This document shows positions 27,482-36,111 of a stretch of 64,000 bases of DNA, piece after piece. The stretch is from assembly GCF_003598715.1 (NCBI RefSeq), contig NZ_QZFU01000016.1, forward strand, positions 1-64,000, written 5' to 3'. How positions within the stretch are numbered: position 1 is the stretch's first letter; every line of letters begins with the position of its first letter. Below the pieces are notes generated by a model. The model saw only the letters and a program-made list of their open reading frames with translations. It did not search any database and was not told where the DNA came from. This stretch comes from Nocardia panacis. Lineage in GTDB: Bacteria > Actinomycetota > Actinomycetes > Mycobacteriales > Mycobacteriaceae. The position numbers were made by a program, and so were the translations under genes.

Positions 27482-28351
27482 TCAGAGAGTGAAACAGGTA
27501 CGGCAGAAGTCGGCGCCGAATTCGGTGAGCCGCAGGCTCTTGCGCACGATCTTGGGCGCGCGACCCGCCTTCTTCAGCGCGGCCTCCACCACGGGTTGCA
27601 CCTCCAGGACCATGTAGCGGCTGAGCACCACCGGATCCTCGGAGGTATGGGTGAGGCCCAGACGGTTCAGGTTGATCAGGTACATGCGGGAGCGATCCGG
27701 ATAGCGCACCCCGGCCTGTTCGGGCACCGAGGTCAGATCGCCCTGCACCAGCTCCGATCCGATGCCGAGCGGACGATTGGTGCGCACGTCGACCGAGGGT
27801 TGCGCACCGTTCTGCGACATGAAACGCAGGATGCGCGCCTCGTCGGGGGCCAACTCGTCGAGGATGCGGTCGTAGGCGGGATGCACGTCCTCGGTGAAGT
27901 AGACATCGGCCGAACGGGCCAGCAGCGAATCCCCGCGCCTGCGCAACTCCTCGCCGTTGGCCGAGCGGACCCGCCCGCCCGGCAGCGGGTGCGGCCCGCC
28001 GGTGCCATTGGAAGTCGGTACGTAGCTGACGATTTCGCGCACCGAACCCTCGGTGACGCCCAGTGCGCTGCGGGCGATCGAACGCAGCGCGTTACCGGTG
28101 CGCTCGGCCAGATCGGTCGAGGATTCGCCGTCCAGCGCGGCCTGGGTGATCTCGCGGGTCACCTCGAAGGTGGTCTCGACGGCCCAGCGACTGCCGCGCA
28201 CCGCAGAGCCCGCGGCCATCCCGGCGGCGCGGAACACGCCGCGAATGAGCCTGGCCTCATTGCTGATCTGCCGCGATTCGGCATCCGAGCTACGCTCCAC
28301 GGCGCGGGAACCGGCCCTGGCCACATCCTGTCCGGCCCTGTCGTCTGTCAC
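27482..28351 (-). CDS. Abi-alpha (DUF4393)-like protein, copy 1
   Basis: A 289-residue protein with a GTG start and GGAG 6 nt upstream. The N-terminal half is Ala-rich helical sequence with a possible amphipathic segment. The C-terminal half has the region I recognise as Abi-alpha/DUF4393: the ILDELAPDEARILRFMSQNG core near residue 165, then QAGVRYPDRSRMYLINLNRLGL and a terminal SLRLTEFGADFCRTCF. The paralogue at 29963 shares this core and the ending, with conserved DFxQ/RTC. Named after phage-abortive-infection proteins, but the family is broad. An 18-bp palindrome lies 20 bp upstream. It is divergent from the DUF445 gene. Confidence 0.68.
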   Translation of the reverse strand: MTDDRAGQDVARAGSRAVERSSDAESRQISNEARLIRGVFRAAGMAAGSAVRGSRWAVETTFEVTREITQAALDGESSTDLAERTGNALRSIARSALGVTEGSVREIVSYVPTSNGTGGPHPLPGGRVRSANGEELRRRGDSLLARSADVYFTEDVHPAYDRILDELAPDEARILRFMSQNGAQPSVDVRTNRPLGIGSELVQGDLTSVPEQAGVRYPDRSRMYLINLNRLGLTHTSEDPVVLSRYMVLEVQPVVEAALKKAGRAPKIVRKSLRLTEFGADFCRTCFTL

Positions 28352-28661
28352 GTCCTACTCCGATGCCCAAGTGAACGAATCCGTTCACAGAGTATTGCCT
28401 GATGGCCGGTCCGGTATGTCGAACCCCCGACCCGCGCCGACCTGCCGCTCACTGTGGTCGCCGTCATTCTCGCCGCCCGTCGAGACCGGTGCGACATTCC
28501 GGGGAGCCACTGTGACCGATATCTCCGACACGCGGGCCGTGACTGCGACCATAGGACTGTCTGGGTCGATCGGCGCAGCACACCGGGTCGACCGGTTGAC
28601 GTAGTGCTACCTTGGGGTGCCGGTGAGGCGGCGATCACCGGTTTATCGGCAGGAGGGTGTC
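28352..28661. other. Divergent intergenic region, Abi-alpha copy 1 / DUF445
   Basis: 310 bp with no gene. It contains the palindrome at 28371-28388 and a TTGACG hexamer (28596-28601) without a well-placed -10. Confidence 0.55.
28371..28388. promoter_or_regulatory. Palindromic operator-like site GTGAACG-N4-CGTTCAC
   Basis: A perfect 7-bp inverted repeat with 4-bp spacer AATC, 20 bp upstream of the GTG of Abi-alpha copy 1. Size and symmetry resemble operators of TetR-family repressors. No regulator gene is adjacent. Confidence 0.5.
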
Positions 28662-29972
28662 GTGCTAGAGAGCGGGTCCGGAATCCTGCTGGAGTTGGGG
28701 ACGATCCCGCTGTTCACCGGCATCATCGGCTATATCACCAACTGGACCGGCATCCTGATGCTGTTCCGGCCACTGCGCTTCCACGGTGTGCGGGTGCCCG
28801 GCCTGCGGTGGCTGTTTCCCTTCCTGCCCAAGCGAATTCAGGTACTGCCCCTGTTGAGCTACGACGGCCGCCTCGGCTGGCAGGGCATCGTGCCGTCGCG
28901 GGCGGACAAGATGGCCAGCATCGCGGTGGACAAGGGCCTGGCCAAACTCGGCAGCGTCGCCGACTTCTACCGCGAGATCGAACCCGACCGCCTCGCCGAA
29001 CATTTGGCCAGGGTCGCCGACAATCGCATCCACGACATCGTCGAGGAGATCCTGCGCCGCGAACATCCGCAACTCTGGTACAACCTGCCGGTCCAGGTGC
29101 GAGATATGGTGCACGCCAGGGTAAGTCAGCAACTGCCCGAGATCCTGCGCGAACTCACCGAGGAACTGGGCAACAACATCGATCAACTGCTCGACGTCAA
29201 GCAGATGGTCATCCGCTACTTCCAGGCCCGACCCCAACTGCTCAACCAGTTGTTCCAGGTGCTCGGCGCGAAGGAACTGCGGTTCATGCAGAATTTCGGC
29301 TTCTACTTCGGCGCGCCCATGGGTGTCGCGCTGGTCGGCCTGCTGCACGTGACGCACTGGCCCGTCCTGGCGGTGCTGCCGATCGGCGGCATCGTCATCG
29401 GCTGGGTGGTCAACTGGGTCGGCATCAATATGATCTTCGCCCCCGCCTACCCGAAGTGGTGGTGCCCGTGGCGGCAGGGCCTGCTCATCAAGCGACAGGA
29501 CGAGATCACCGCGGGCTACGCCGAATTGGTGTCCTCCGAGGTGATCACGGTGGCCAATATCGGCGACGAACTGCTCAACGGACCGCGCTCGGACCGCACC
29601 CAGCAGATGCTCGAGGAGATCCTGCGCCCTGCCGCCGATCGCGCCCTCGGCCCGGCAAGGGGGGCGGTCAAATTCGTGCTCGGCGGCCGCGAATACGACC
29701 AATTGTCCGCGACACTGACCAGCGAGGCCATGTCCATCGCGCCGATCGCCTTCGCGGATCCGGAATTCAATGTCCAGCAGGGCAAACAGGTCAACGAGTA
29801 CATCGCCAAACAGATGGCGGCGCTGAGCCCGCCCGACTTCGTGGAGATGCTGCGCGCGGCGATAAAGCAGGACGAGTGGTTGCTTTTCCTGCATGGCGGT
29901 GTGCTGGGCCTGATGGCCGGATACGCTCACATTCTGGTCTTCGGAACGGAAGTGGCAACGGCATGGTGGTAG
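28662..29972 (+). CDS. DUF445 family membrane protein
   Basis: A 436-residue membrane protein. The GTG at 28662 follows AGGAGGG closely; a longer frame from 28617 is less likely. N-terminal hydrophobic segment TIPLFTGIIGYITNWTGILM near residues 10-30, two segments near 220-265 (including GGIVIGWVVNWVGINMIF) and one at the C-terminus (HGGVLGLMAGYAHILVFG). The two copies of the TNW/VNW-GI motif are typical of DUF445 (YheB-like) proteins. The stretch between is helical and charged (DFYREIEPDRLAEHLARV). Function unknown. The end overlaps the next gene by 10 nt, implying co-expression with Abi-alpha copy 2. Confidence 0.85.
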   Translation: MLESGSGILLELGTIPLFTGIIGYITNWTGILMLFRPLRFHGVRVPGLRWLFPFLPKRIQVLPLLSYDGRLGWQGIVPSRADKMASIAVDKGLAKLGSVADFYREIEPDRLAEHLARVADNRIHDIVEEILRREHPQLWYNLPVQVRDMVHARVSQQLPEILRELTEELGNNIDQLLDVKQMVIRYFQARPQLLNQLFQVLGAKELRFMQNFGFYFGAPMGVALVGLLHVTHWPVLAVLPIGGIVIGWVVNWVGINMIFAPAYPKWWCPWRQGLLIKRQDEITAGYAELVSSEVITVANIGDELLNGPRSDRTQQMLEEILRPAADRALGPARGAVKFVLGGREYDQLSATLTSEAMSIAPIAFADPEFNVQQGKQVNEYIAKQMAALSPPDFVEMLRAAIKQDEWLLFLHGGVLGLMAGYAHILVFGTEVATAWW

Positions 29973-30871
29973 GCGAATCCGCCGGGGGCGGCGGTGAATC
30001 CGCAGATCGTGGCGGTGAATCCGCGGAGCGCGGCGGCGATCTCGAAGCGGCGGATCGCGCGCGGGCGTCATCGCGGGAACTGGTCCGACAGCCCGACCCG
30101 ACCGCCCCGTCCGGGTCCGGCGGTCCGCTGCGCACGGTGCGCGGCGCGACGGGCGTGGCGCGGGTGGCCTGGAGCGCCGCCTCCGGCGTCACCGCCTGGG
30201 GGATCGATACCGCGCTGGGTGTGGCGGGCACGGTGGTCAAGAGCAGTATGGCGGGGACGCCGCCGCGTGAGGTCTTCGCCGAGGCGCAGGCCGAGGTGCG
30301 CGAGGCGGTGCGCCGCGCACTCGGCATCGCGGCGCCCGCGGCGGATTCGGATGCCACCGCGGTGCCCACCCTGCGCGAACAGGGGGCGGCGCTACTGCGC
30401 AAATCGGCCAATCCGCACGGGGAGCAACTGGATTCGCATCCGGCCTTCGCGAGCATGCTCAGCGAACTGACTCCCGACGAGGCCCGCATCCTGCGTTTCC
30501 TGCGCCTCGACGGCGCGCAACCCGCCATCGATATCCGACTCGGTCGACCGAGGGCGCTGGGCGCGGAGCGAATCGTGGCGGGGCTCAACCTGATCGGCGA
30601 ACACGCCGGATTGCGCTTCCCGAACCGCATCCAGCAGTACCTGACCAACCTGCGGCGGCTCGGACTCATCGAATTCCATCGGGATCCGGTGGACGACCCG
30701 CACCGCTATCAGGTGTTGGAGGCGCAGTCGCCGGTGCGAGAGGTGCTCAAGCGCTCCGGATTCGGGACCAAGGTGTACTACCGCAGTATCGCGCTCACCG
30801 GATTCGGCGGCGATTTCGTGCAGACCTGTCTGCCGGTGGTGCAGGACGGCCGGGCCTCGGGCACGCAGTGA
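29963..30871 (+). CDS. Abi-alpha (DUF4393)-like protein, copy 2
   Basis: A 302-residue paralogue of the protein at 27482-28351. The ATG at 29963 lies inside the end of the DUF445 gene. The N-terminus has a degenerate Gly-Glu-Ser-Ala repeat (GGESADRGGESAERGG). Next comes a weakly hydrophobic stretch ARVAWSAASGVTAWGIDTAL, then the shared core SELTPDEARILRFLRLDG and HAGLRFPNRIQQYLTNLRRLGL, ending ALTGFGGDFVQTCLP. Shared core and ending show a common origin with copy 1. Flanking of one DUF445 gene by two such proteins suggests a functional unit of unknown role. Confidence 0.68.
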   Translation: MVVGESAGGGGESADRGGESAERGGDLEAADRARASSRELVRQPDPTAPSGSGGPLRTVRGATGVARVAWSAASGVTAWGIDTALGVAGTVVKSSMAGTPPREVFAEAQAEVREAVRRALGIAAPAADSDATAVPTLREQGAALLRKSANPHGEQLDSHPAFASMLSELTPDEARILRFLRLDGAQPAIDIRLGRPRALGAERIVAGLNLIGEHAGLRFPNRIQQYLTNLRRLGLIEFHRDPVDDPHRYQVLEAQSPVREVLKRSGFGTKVYYRSIALTGFGGDFVQTCLPVVQDGRASGTQ

Positions 30872-30875
30872 CTTC

Positions 30876-31631
30876 TCAGCGGGCGGCGGCGATCATCGCG
30901 CGCAGGCTGCTCGCCGACAGGTCCCTATTGGGGATCTGCTTGTCGTTGACGAAGACGGTCGGCGTCGCGTTGACGCCGGTCGCGAAGACCTGTTTGGTGT
31001 TCTCGCGCAGCGGTTTATCGTATTTGCGGTCGGTGATGCACTGCGCCACAGCGGGATCGGTGTAGCCCGCGGACTTGGCGATCTCGATGAGCGTGGCATC
31101 GGGCAGACCCGCGCCGCCCTCGGCGGGCTGCTTGCCGAACAAGCTCTCCAACCATTGCTGATAGTGGCCGGTGCCGGAGCTCGCCACGCAGTAGGAGGCA
31201 TTGCCCGCGCGGGAGGAGTACTGGTCGGTGGAGGCACGGTCCAGGAAGGTGATGATGTTGTACTCGACGGCGGTCGATCCCTCCTTGACCGCGTCCATCA
31301 GGACCTGGCCCGCGTCGCGCTCGAATGCCTTGCAGGCCGGGCATTGCAGGTCCGCCACCAGGCGCACCGTCACCTTGGCGGCGGCCGGGCCGACGCGCAC
31401 CGCGCCATTGAGTCCGAAGGACCCGCCACCGGCGCTCGCACCGCCCGTCTCGGCGGCTTGGGCGACACCCGCGACGCGGGTGCCGCGCAAGTGCACCAGC
31501 GCGCCGACACCGATCGCCCCGACCGCGACCAGCACCGCCACCACCGCGAGCACGATCAACCGCCGATCGCGGCCGGGCCGCGGCGGCGGGGTCGCCTGGT
31601 TCGGATAGTCCGCCGGGTTCGGATCAGACAC
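30876..31631 (-). CDS. Membrane-anchored DsbA/thioredoxin-fold oxidoreductase
   Basis: A 251-residue protein. The GTG at 31631 has GAGGAG 8 nt upstream; a longer frame from 31670 lacks a signal. A short Pro-rich cytoplasmic N-terminus precedes one membrane segment (about residues 26-48, LIVLAVVAVLVAVGAIGVGA) and an extracytoplasmic DsbA-like domain with active site LQCPACKAFE near residue 98 and the cis-Pro loop NATPTVFVN. Further Cys residues (SYCVASS, AQCITD) may form a structural disulfide. Related Mycobacterium proteins help oxidative folding of exported proteins. It converges with Abi-alpha copy 2. Confidence 0.86.
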   Translation of the reverse strand: MSDPNPADYPNQATPPPRPGRDRRLIVLAVVAVLVAVGAIGVGALVHLRGTRVAGVAQAAETGGASAGGGSFGLNGAVRVGPAAAKVTVRLVADLQCPACKAFERDAGQVLMDAVKEGSTAVEYNIITFLDRASTDQYSSRAGNASYCVASSGTGHYQQWLESLFGKQPAEGGAGLPDATLIEIAKSAGYTDPAVAQCITDRKYDKPLRENTKQVFATGVNATPTVFVNDKQIPNRDLSASSLRAMIAAAR

Positions 31632-31697
31632 GGACACCACTCCTCGGTCGCCGGATATCTCGCCGGCCAACGATAGCGGTTCGGCCCCTGATCGGTG

Positions 31698-33497
31698 TCA
31701 GACGCCGTCGGCCAATTCCAGCCAGCGCTCCTCCGCCGCCTCTTTCTCGGCGATGAGCTGCTTGAGCTCGGCCCCCAGGGTGATGAGCCGGTCCGGGTCC
31801 GTCGCGGCGTCGACGAGTGCGGCGTGCAGCTTGCGCTCCCGCTCGTCGAATTTCGCGATGGCGCGCTCCAGGCGGGTCAATTCTTTGCGGGCGGCGCGGT
31901 AAGCGGCGGAATCGGTGGCGGCCGCGGACTTCTGCTCGGTCCGGCGGGTCGGGGCAACGCTCAGCGCGGCGCGGCGCTTCAGATATTCCTCGATGCCGCC
32001 GGGCAGGTTGGTGAGGCGGCCGTCGCCGAACAGCGCCCAGGTCGAATCGCAGATGCGCTCGACCAGGTAGCGGTCGTGGCTGATGACGACCAGGGTGCCC
32101 GCCCAGTTGTCGAGCAGATCCTCCAACTGCTGCAGGGTATCGATATCGAGATCGTTGGTCGGCTCGTCCAGCAGTAGGACATTGGGCTCCGCCATCAGGA
32201 TGCGGGTCAACTGCAACCTGCGGCGCTCGCCGCCGGACAGATCGCCCACCGGGGTGCGCTGGCGGGCCGGGGTGAAGCCGAGCCGCTCGGCCAGCTGGCC
32301 TGCGGAGATCTCCTTGTCGCCCAGCATGATCCGCTGCGCCACCTGCTGCACGGCCTCCAGGACGCGCAGGTCGGTCGGCAGGTCGTCCAGTTCCTGGCGC
32401 AGCCAACCGATCTGGACGGTCTGCCCCTGGATTCGCTTGCCCGAGACCGGATTCCCCTCGCCCGCGAGGGCGCGCAGCAGGGTGGTCTTGCCCGAACCGT
32501 TCACACCGACCAGACCGACACGCTCACCCGGCGCGAGCCGCCAGGTCAACTCGTGCACCAACTCTCGGCCGTCGGGCGTGGCCAGGGTGGTGTCCTCGAG
32601 TTCGATCACCACGCGCCCCAGCCGCTTTCGCGCGAACGCGGCCAGCGAGACGCTGTCGCGCGGGGCGGGCACATCGGCGATGAGCGCCTCGGCCGCCTCC
32701 ACCCGGTAGCGCGGTTTGGAGGTGCGGGCCTGCGGACCCCGACGCAACCAGGCCAGTTCCTTGCGGGCCAGATTGCGGCGACGGGCCTCGGAGGCATCGG
32801 ACTGCCTGGCCCGCTCGGCGCGGGCAAAGATCCAGTCGCCGTAGCCGCCCTCATAGGTCTCGACCTTGCCGCCGACGACCTCCCACGTCCGGGTGGCGAT
32901 GGTGTCGAGGAACCAGCGATCGTGCGTGACGACCACCAGGGCGCTGCGCCGGGCCAGCAGGTGGGCGGCCAACCACTGCACGCCCTCGACATCGAGATGG
33001 TTGGTGGGCTCGTCGAGCACCAGCAGATCCAGGTCGCGCACCAGCGCTGCGGCCAGCGCGACCCGCCTGCGCTCACCACCGGACAGATTGTCCACAATGG
33101 TGTCCAGGCCCAGGCCCGCGATACCGATTCCCTCGAGCACGGTGCGGATGCGCGGATTGGCGGCCCACTCGTGCTCGGCCACCTCGTGGTCGGCGAGCGG
33201 ATCGCGCCCCGGCTCGTCGGCCAGACCGGCCAGCACCACCGATCCCACGCTCGCCCCCTCGGGCAGCACCCCGCGCTGGGTCACCACGGCCATCCGCAGT
33301 CCGCCGACCCGGCTGACCCGCCCGCTGTCGGGTTCCTCCAGCCCGGTCAGCACCTCGAGCAGCGTCGTCTTGCCGCCACCGTTGAGCCCGACCACCCCGA
33401 TCCGCTCACCCTCGTGCACACCGAGCGACACATCCTCGAGCAGCGGTGCGATACCGAAGCTCTTGTGCACCTGCTCCAGGTTGATCAGGTTGGCCAT
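31698..33497 (-). CDS. ABC-F family ATPase (Uup/EttA type)
   Basis: A 599-residue soluble protein with two ABC domains and no membrane domain. Domain 1: Walker A GLNGGGKTT near residue 37, signature LSGGERRRVALAAAL, DEPTNHLD. Domain 2: Walker A GVNGSGKTT, signature LSGGERRRLQLTRIL, DEPTNDLD. A basic linker joins them and a C-terminal coiled coil (EKEAAEERWLEL) ends the protein. ABC-F proteins act on ribosomes as translation factors or ribosome protectors. Which class this belongs to is not clear; the coiled coil suggests Uup-like. GGAAGG precedes the ATG. Confidence 0.9.
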   Translation of the reverse strand: MANLINLEQVHKSFGIAPLLEDVSLGVHEGERIGVVGLNGGGKTTLLEVLTGLEEPDSGRVSRVGGLRMAVVTQRGVLPEGASVGSVVLAGLADEPGRDPLADHEVAEHEWAANPRIRTVLEGIGIAGLGLDTIVDNLSGGERRRVALAAALVRDLDLLVLDEPTNHLDVEGVQWLAAHLLARRSALVVVTHDRWFLDTIATRTWEVVGGKVETYEGGYGDWIFARAERARQSDASEARRRNLARKELAWLRRGPQARTSKPRYRVEAAEALIADVPAPRDSVSLAAFARKRLGRVVIELEDTTLATPDGRELVHELTWRLAPGERVGLVGVNGSGKTTLLRALAGEGNPVSGKRIQGQTVQIGWLRQELDDLPTDLRVLEAVQQVAQRIMLGDKEISAGQLAERLGFTPARQRTPVGDLSGGERRRLQLTRILMAEPNVLLLDEPTNDLDIDTLQQLEDLLDNWAGTLVVISHDRYLVERICDSTWALFGDGRLTNLPGGIEEYLKRRAALSVAPTRRTEQKSAAATDSAAYRAARKELTRLERAIAKFDERERKLHAALVDAATDPDRLITLGAELKQLIAEKEAAEERWLELADGV

Positions 33498-33574
33498 GGA
33501 TCCTTCCGATTACCTCTAGAAAACGCGCCGCGAACCACACTGGGATGCGTCGCTACCCCCGCGTCAGCGTACCT

Positions 33575-33608
33575 AGGCGTACCTCCGCCTTCGCTGCGGC
33601 CATGCGCA
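33575..33608 (-). repeat. Dispersed repeat copy, partial
   Basis: Read on the - strand, this 34-bp stretch matches the 3' half of the 67-bp tandem repeat at 63607-63740 with one mismatch (core AAGGCGGAGGTACGCCTA). It ends about 95 bp before the recognisable yoeB sequence, where an antitoxin gene would be expected. Confidence 0.75.
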
Positions 33609-33702
33609 GGGCGTCGGTCAGGACCTCGGCGCTGAGCATCTCGGTCGCCTCGTAATTGTACGTAATCATGTACAACTGCGAGGACGAGCGCGACGGAACC
33701 AC

Positions 33703-33942
33703 AGCGGATGGGCCGACTACTTGTGGTGGCAGACCCAGGACCGCGAAGTTCTGAAGCGGATCAACAAACTGATCGAGGACATCACCCGCAATGGGCACGA
33801 CGGCATCGGCAAACCGGAGCCGCTGCGCCAGAACCTGGCAGGCTACTGGTCGCGCCGGATCACCCAGGAGCATCGGCTCACCTACGCCATCGAAAATGAT
33901 GATTCAGCCGTCATCATCGCGTGCCGCCACCACTACGAATGA
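33703..33942 (+). pseudogene. yoeB: 5'-damaged YoeB toxin gene, no antitoxin
   Basis: Codes for nearly all of a YoeB/Txe-type ribosome-dependent mRNA endonuclease: SGWADYLWWQTQDREVLK, DITRNGHDGIGKPEPL, YWSRRITQEHRLTY and the ending ACRHHYE with the catalytic-region Glu, Arg and His. The usual first dozen residues (Met to about Trp) are not encoded in frame. The only in-frame start is a TTG at 33721, which would remove the N-terminal strand. No YefM antitoxin frame lies upstream, whereas normally it overlaps the toxin start. A dispersed repeat lies in that place. Most likely a relic; a short active form cannot be excluded. Confidence 0.72.
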
Positions 33943-34168
33943 TGCGCTACCACCGCAAACCTCCGGAAGCCCTGCAAGGCAAGGATATACGGGTAGATCC
34001 GGTGGCCGGTCGGGCGCTATTCGGTTGCGGCGGTTCAGGCACGGCGGATAGGGTGGGGGCACTCTGAAACGGGGCTCTCCGAGAAGTACTGCCGCAGAAT
34101 GGGAGCCCTACCTCGATGAGGTCTGAGGGGGCGGCGCGATTTGTCGACCCCTTTTTCTCGGAGGAATC

Positions 34169-35017
34169 ATGTATTACGGTGTTGGGCTGCCGATTTCGGA
34201 TCCGGCGCGGCTGGTCGAGTGGGCGCGGCGGGCGGAGGCGGGACCGTTTCGGACCGTCGGGCTGCTCGATCGGCTGGTGTACGACAATCCGGAACCGCTG
34301 ATCGCGCTGGCCGTACTGGCGGGGGCGACAGAGCGTATCCGGGTGCAGACGGAGGTGCTGCTGCCGCCGCTGCGCGATGCGGCGCTACTGGCCAAGCAGG
34401 TCGCCACCCTCGATCGAATGTCGGGTGGGCGGTTCGTCCTCGGCGTCGGCGTCGGCGGGCGGGCGGACGACCATCTCGCCTCGGGCACGGACCTGCGCAC
34501 GCGGGGCAAGCGGCTCGATGAGCAGATCGGCCTGATGCGCAAGCTGTGGGCGGGCGAACCGTTCGGCGCCGACTGCGGCCCGATCGGTCCGGCGCCGCTG
34601 CGACCCGAAGGTCCGGAAATCCTCATCGGCGCATTCCAACCCGCCGCGCTGGCGCGGATCGGGCGCTGGGGCGCGGGCTTCCTCTGCGCCGCCCCGCCCG
34701 CGTGGGCGGGTGGATTATTCGATCGGGCGCGCGAATCGTGGCGCGAATACGGTCGCGCGGGCGAGCCGCGCATCGTCGCGCAGGTCAACGCGGTCCTCGG
34801 CGACGATGCGCTGATCGCCGAGGCGCGCGCGGCCATGGGCGGGTACTACGCCCTCAGCGGGCGGGCGGAGTACATGGTCGAGGGCATGCTCACCACACCC
34901 GAGCAAGTCCGTGCCGCGGCAAGCCAATTCGCGGATCTTGGGGCGGATGAGCTGATGTTCTACTGCTACGGGAGCGCATCCGAACAGGTGGACCGCCTGG
35001 CCGACGCGCTCGGCTGA
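34169..35017 (+). CDS. LLM-class flavin/F420-dependent oxidoreductase
   Basis: A 282-residue luciferase-like TIM-barrel monooxygenase/reductase. GGAGG lies 5 nt before the ATG. Family features: opening YYGVGLPISDPARLVEWARR, PEPLIALAVLAGATERIRV, then LAKQVATLDRMSGGRFVLGV near residue 75. The GVGVGGRADDH stretch contacts the cofactor. Substrate and choice between FMN and F420 cannot be told. It stops 1 bp before the convergent ispE end and stands alone. Confidence 0.87.
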   Translation: MYYGVGLPISDPARLVEWARRAEAGPFRTVGLLDRLVYDNPEPLIALAVLAGATERIRVQTEVLLPPLRDAALLAKQVATLDRMSGGRFVLGVGVGGRADDHLASGTDLRTRGKRLDEQIGLMRKLWAGEPFGADCGPIGPAPLRPEGPEILIGAFQPAALARIGRWGAGFLCAAPPAWAGGLFDRARESWREYGRAGEPRIVAQVNAVLGDDALIAEARAAMGGYYALSGRAEYMVEGMLTTPEQVRAAASQFADLGADELMFYCYGSASEQVDRLADALG

Positions 35018-35018
35018 T

Positions 35019-35933
35019 TCAGCGCCCCGGCGCGTCGACGACGCGCGCGCCGGGGACCGGCCCGGCGGCGGTGCGGATGCTACGGCATACGCCCGCCCCG
35101 GCCAGTTCGGCGGCCACCGAGACGGCGGCCTCCTCGCTCTCGCACAGGAATGCGCAGGTGGGGCCGGATCCGGAGACCAGGCCGGCGAGCGCTCCCGCCG
35201 TGACACCCGCGCGCAGCGTCCGGCGCAGTTCGGGTTTCAGGGACAGCGCGGCGGCTTGCAGATCATTGCCGAGCAGGGGGGCGAGCCGGCGCGGGTCGCC
35301 GGAGGCCAGAGCCTGCATCAGGCCCTGTGGTTCGCCGAGGCGGGGCGGTGTCCCGTTGGCGCGCAGGCGATCCAGTTCGGCGTAGACGGCCGGGGTGGAC
35401 AGTCCGCCTTTGGCCAGCGCGATCACCCAGTGAAAGGTGTTGCGGGACAACACCGGCAGCAGCCGCTCGCCGCGACCGGTGCCCAGCGCCGTCCCACCCT
35501 GCAACGCGAAGGGCACATCGCTGCCGAGTTCGGCGGCGAGCGTGGACAATTCGTCGCGGCCGAGTCCGAGATCCCACAGCTCGTTGAGCCCGACGAGCGC
35601 CGCGGCGGCATCGGCGCTGCCGCCCGCCATACCGCCCGCCACCGGAATGCCCTTGTTGATGGCGATCTCCACCAGCGGCGCGCGCCTCGCCAGGTGGGCC
35701 AGCCGCACGGCCGCCTTCCACACCAGGTTGGTCCGGTCGGTGGGCACCTGGGCCGCGCCCTCCCCCGTCACCCGCACCGCGAGGGTGGCGGCCGGGGTCA
35801 GTTCCAGGTCGTCCCCGAGGGATAGCGCCTGGAAGACCGTGGTCAGGTCGTGGTATCCGTCGGCCCGCAGCTCACCGACGCCGAGGTGCAGATTCACCTT
35901 CGACGGCGCGCGCACGGTCACGGGGCTTGGCAC
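35019..35933 (-). CDS. ispE: 4-diphosphocytidyl-2-C-methyl-D-erythritol kinase
   Basis: A 304-residue GHMP kinase of the MEP isoprenoid pathway. The GTG at 35933 (then [17 protein letters not shown]) matches the family N-terminus; a longer frame from 36023 would run into the copper-operon control region. ATP loop [17 protein letters not shown] near residue 100, [20 protein letters not shown] and the third motif [10 protein letters not shown]. Normally it follows rsmA directly; here the copper operon lies between, so it needs its own promoter. Confidence 0.95.
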   Translation of the reverse strand: MPSPVTVRAPSKVNLHLGVGELRADGYHDLTTVFQALSLGDDLELTPAATLAVRVTGEGAAQVPTDRTNLVWKAAVRLAHLARRAPLVEIAINKGIPVAGGMAGGSADAAAALVGLNELWDLGLGRDELSTLAAELGSDVPFALQGGTALGTGRGERLLPVLSRNTFHWVIALAKGGLSTPAVYAELDRLRANGTPPRLGEPQGLMQALASGDPRRLAPLLGNDLQAAALSLKPELRRTLRAGVTAGALAGLVSGSGPTCAFLCESEEAAVSVAAELAGAGVCRSIRTAAGPVPGARVVDAPGR

Positions 35934-36033
35934 AACTGACAACACGAGTTTCAAGAATAATGGGCGCGGTCGGTCGAGGTCGCCCGAAGACCCTGCGCGA
36001 TCGATCCCGGTGCGGGACACCACTTGCCATCAA

Positions 36034-36050
36034 ATACCTATAGGGGGTAT
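36034..36050. promoter_or_regulatory. CsoR-like copper operator, box 1
   Basis: ATACCTATAGGGGGTAT, a near-palindrome of the TACC...GGTA type bound by CsoR copper sensors, 62 bp before the copZ ATG. The 3' half forms part of a 13-bp inverted repeat with box 2. No csoR gene is in the window. Confidence 0.75.
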
Positions 36051-36069
36051 GTTCCGAGTTGTCGGGAAC

Positions 36070-36086
36070 ATACCCCCACACCGTAT
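36070..36086. promoter_or_regulatory. CsoR-like copper operator, box 2
   Basis: ATACCCCCACACCGTAT, a second, less symmetric box starting 36 bp after the first and ending 25 bp before copZ. The arms GGGGGTATGTTCC (36043-36055) and GGAACATACCCCC (36065-36077) link both boxes in a perfect 13-bp inverted repeat with a 9-bp spacer. Confidence 0.65.
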
Positions 36087-36111
36087 GATCATCGCGAACG
36101 AAGGAGCGGAC

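Noticed and set aside
33553..33873. 106-codon frame on the - strand opposite yoeB
   Set aside because: Antisense to the conserved toxin sequence. The end (MAAAKAEVRLG) is the dispersed repeat read in one frame.
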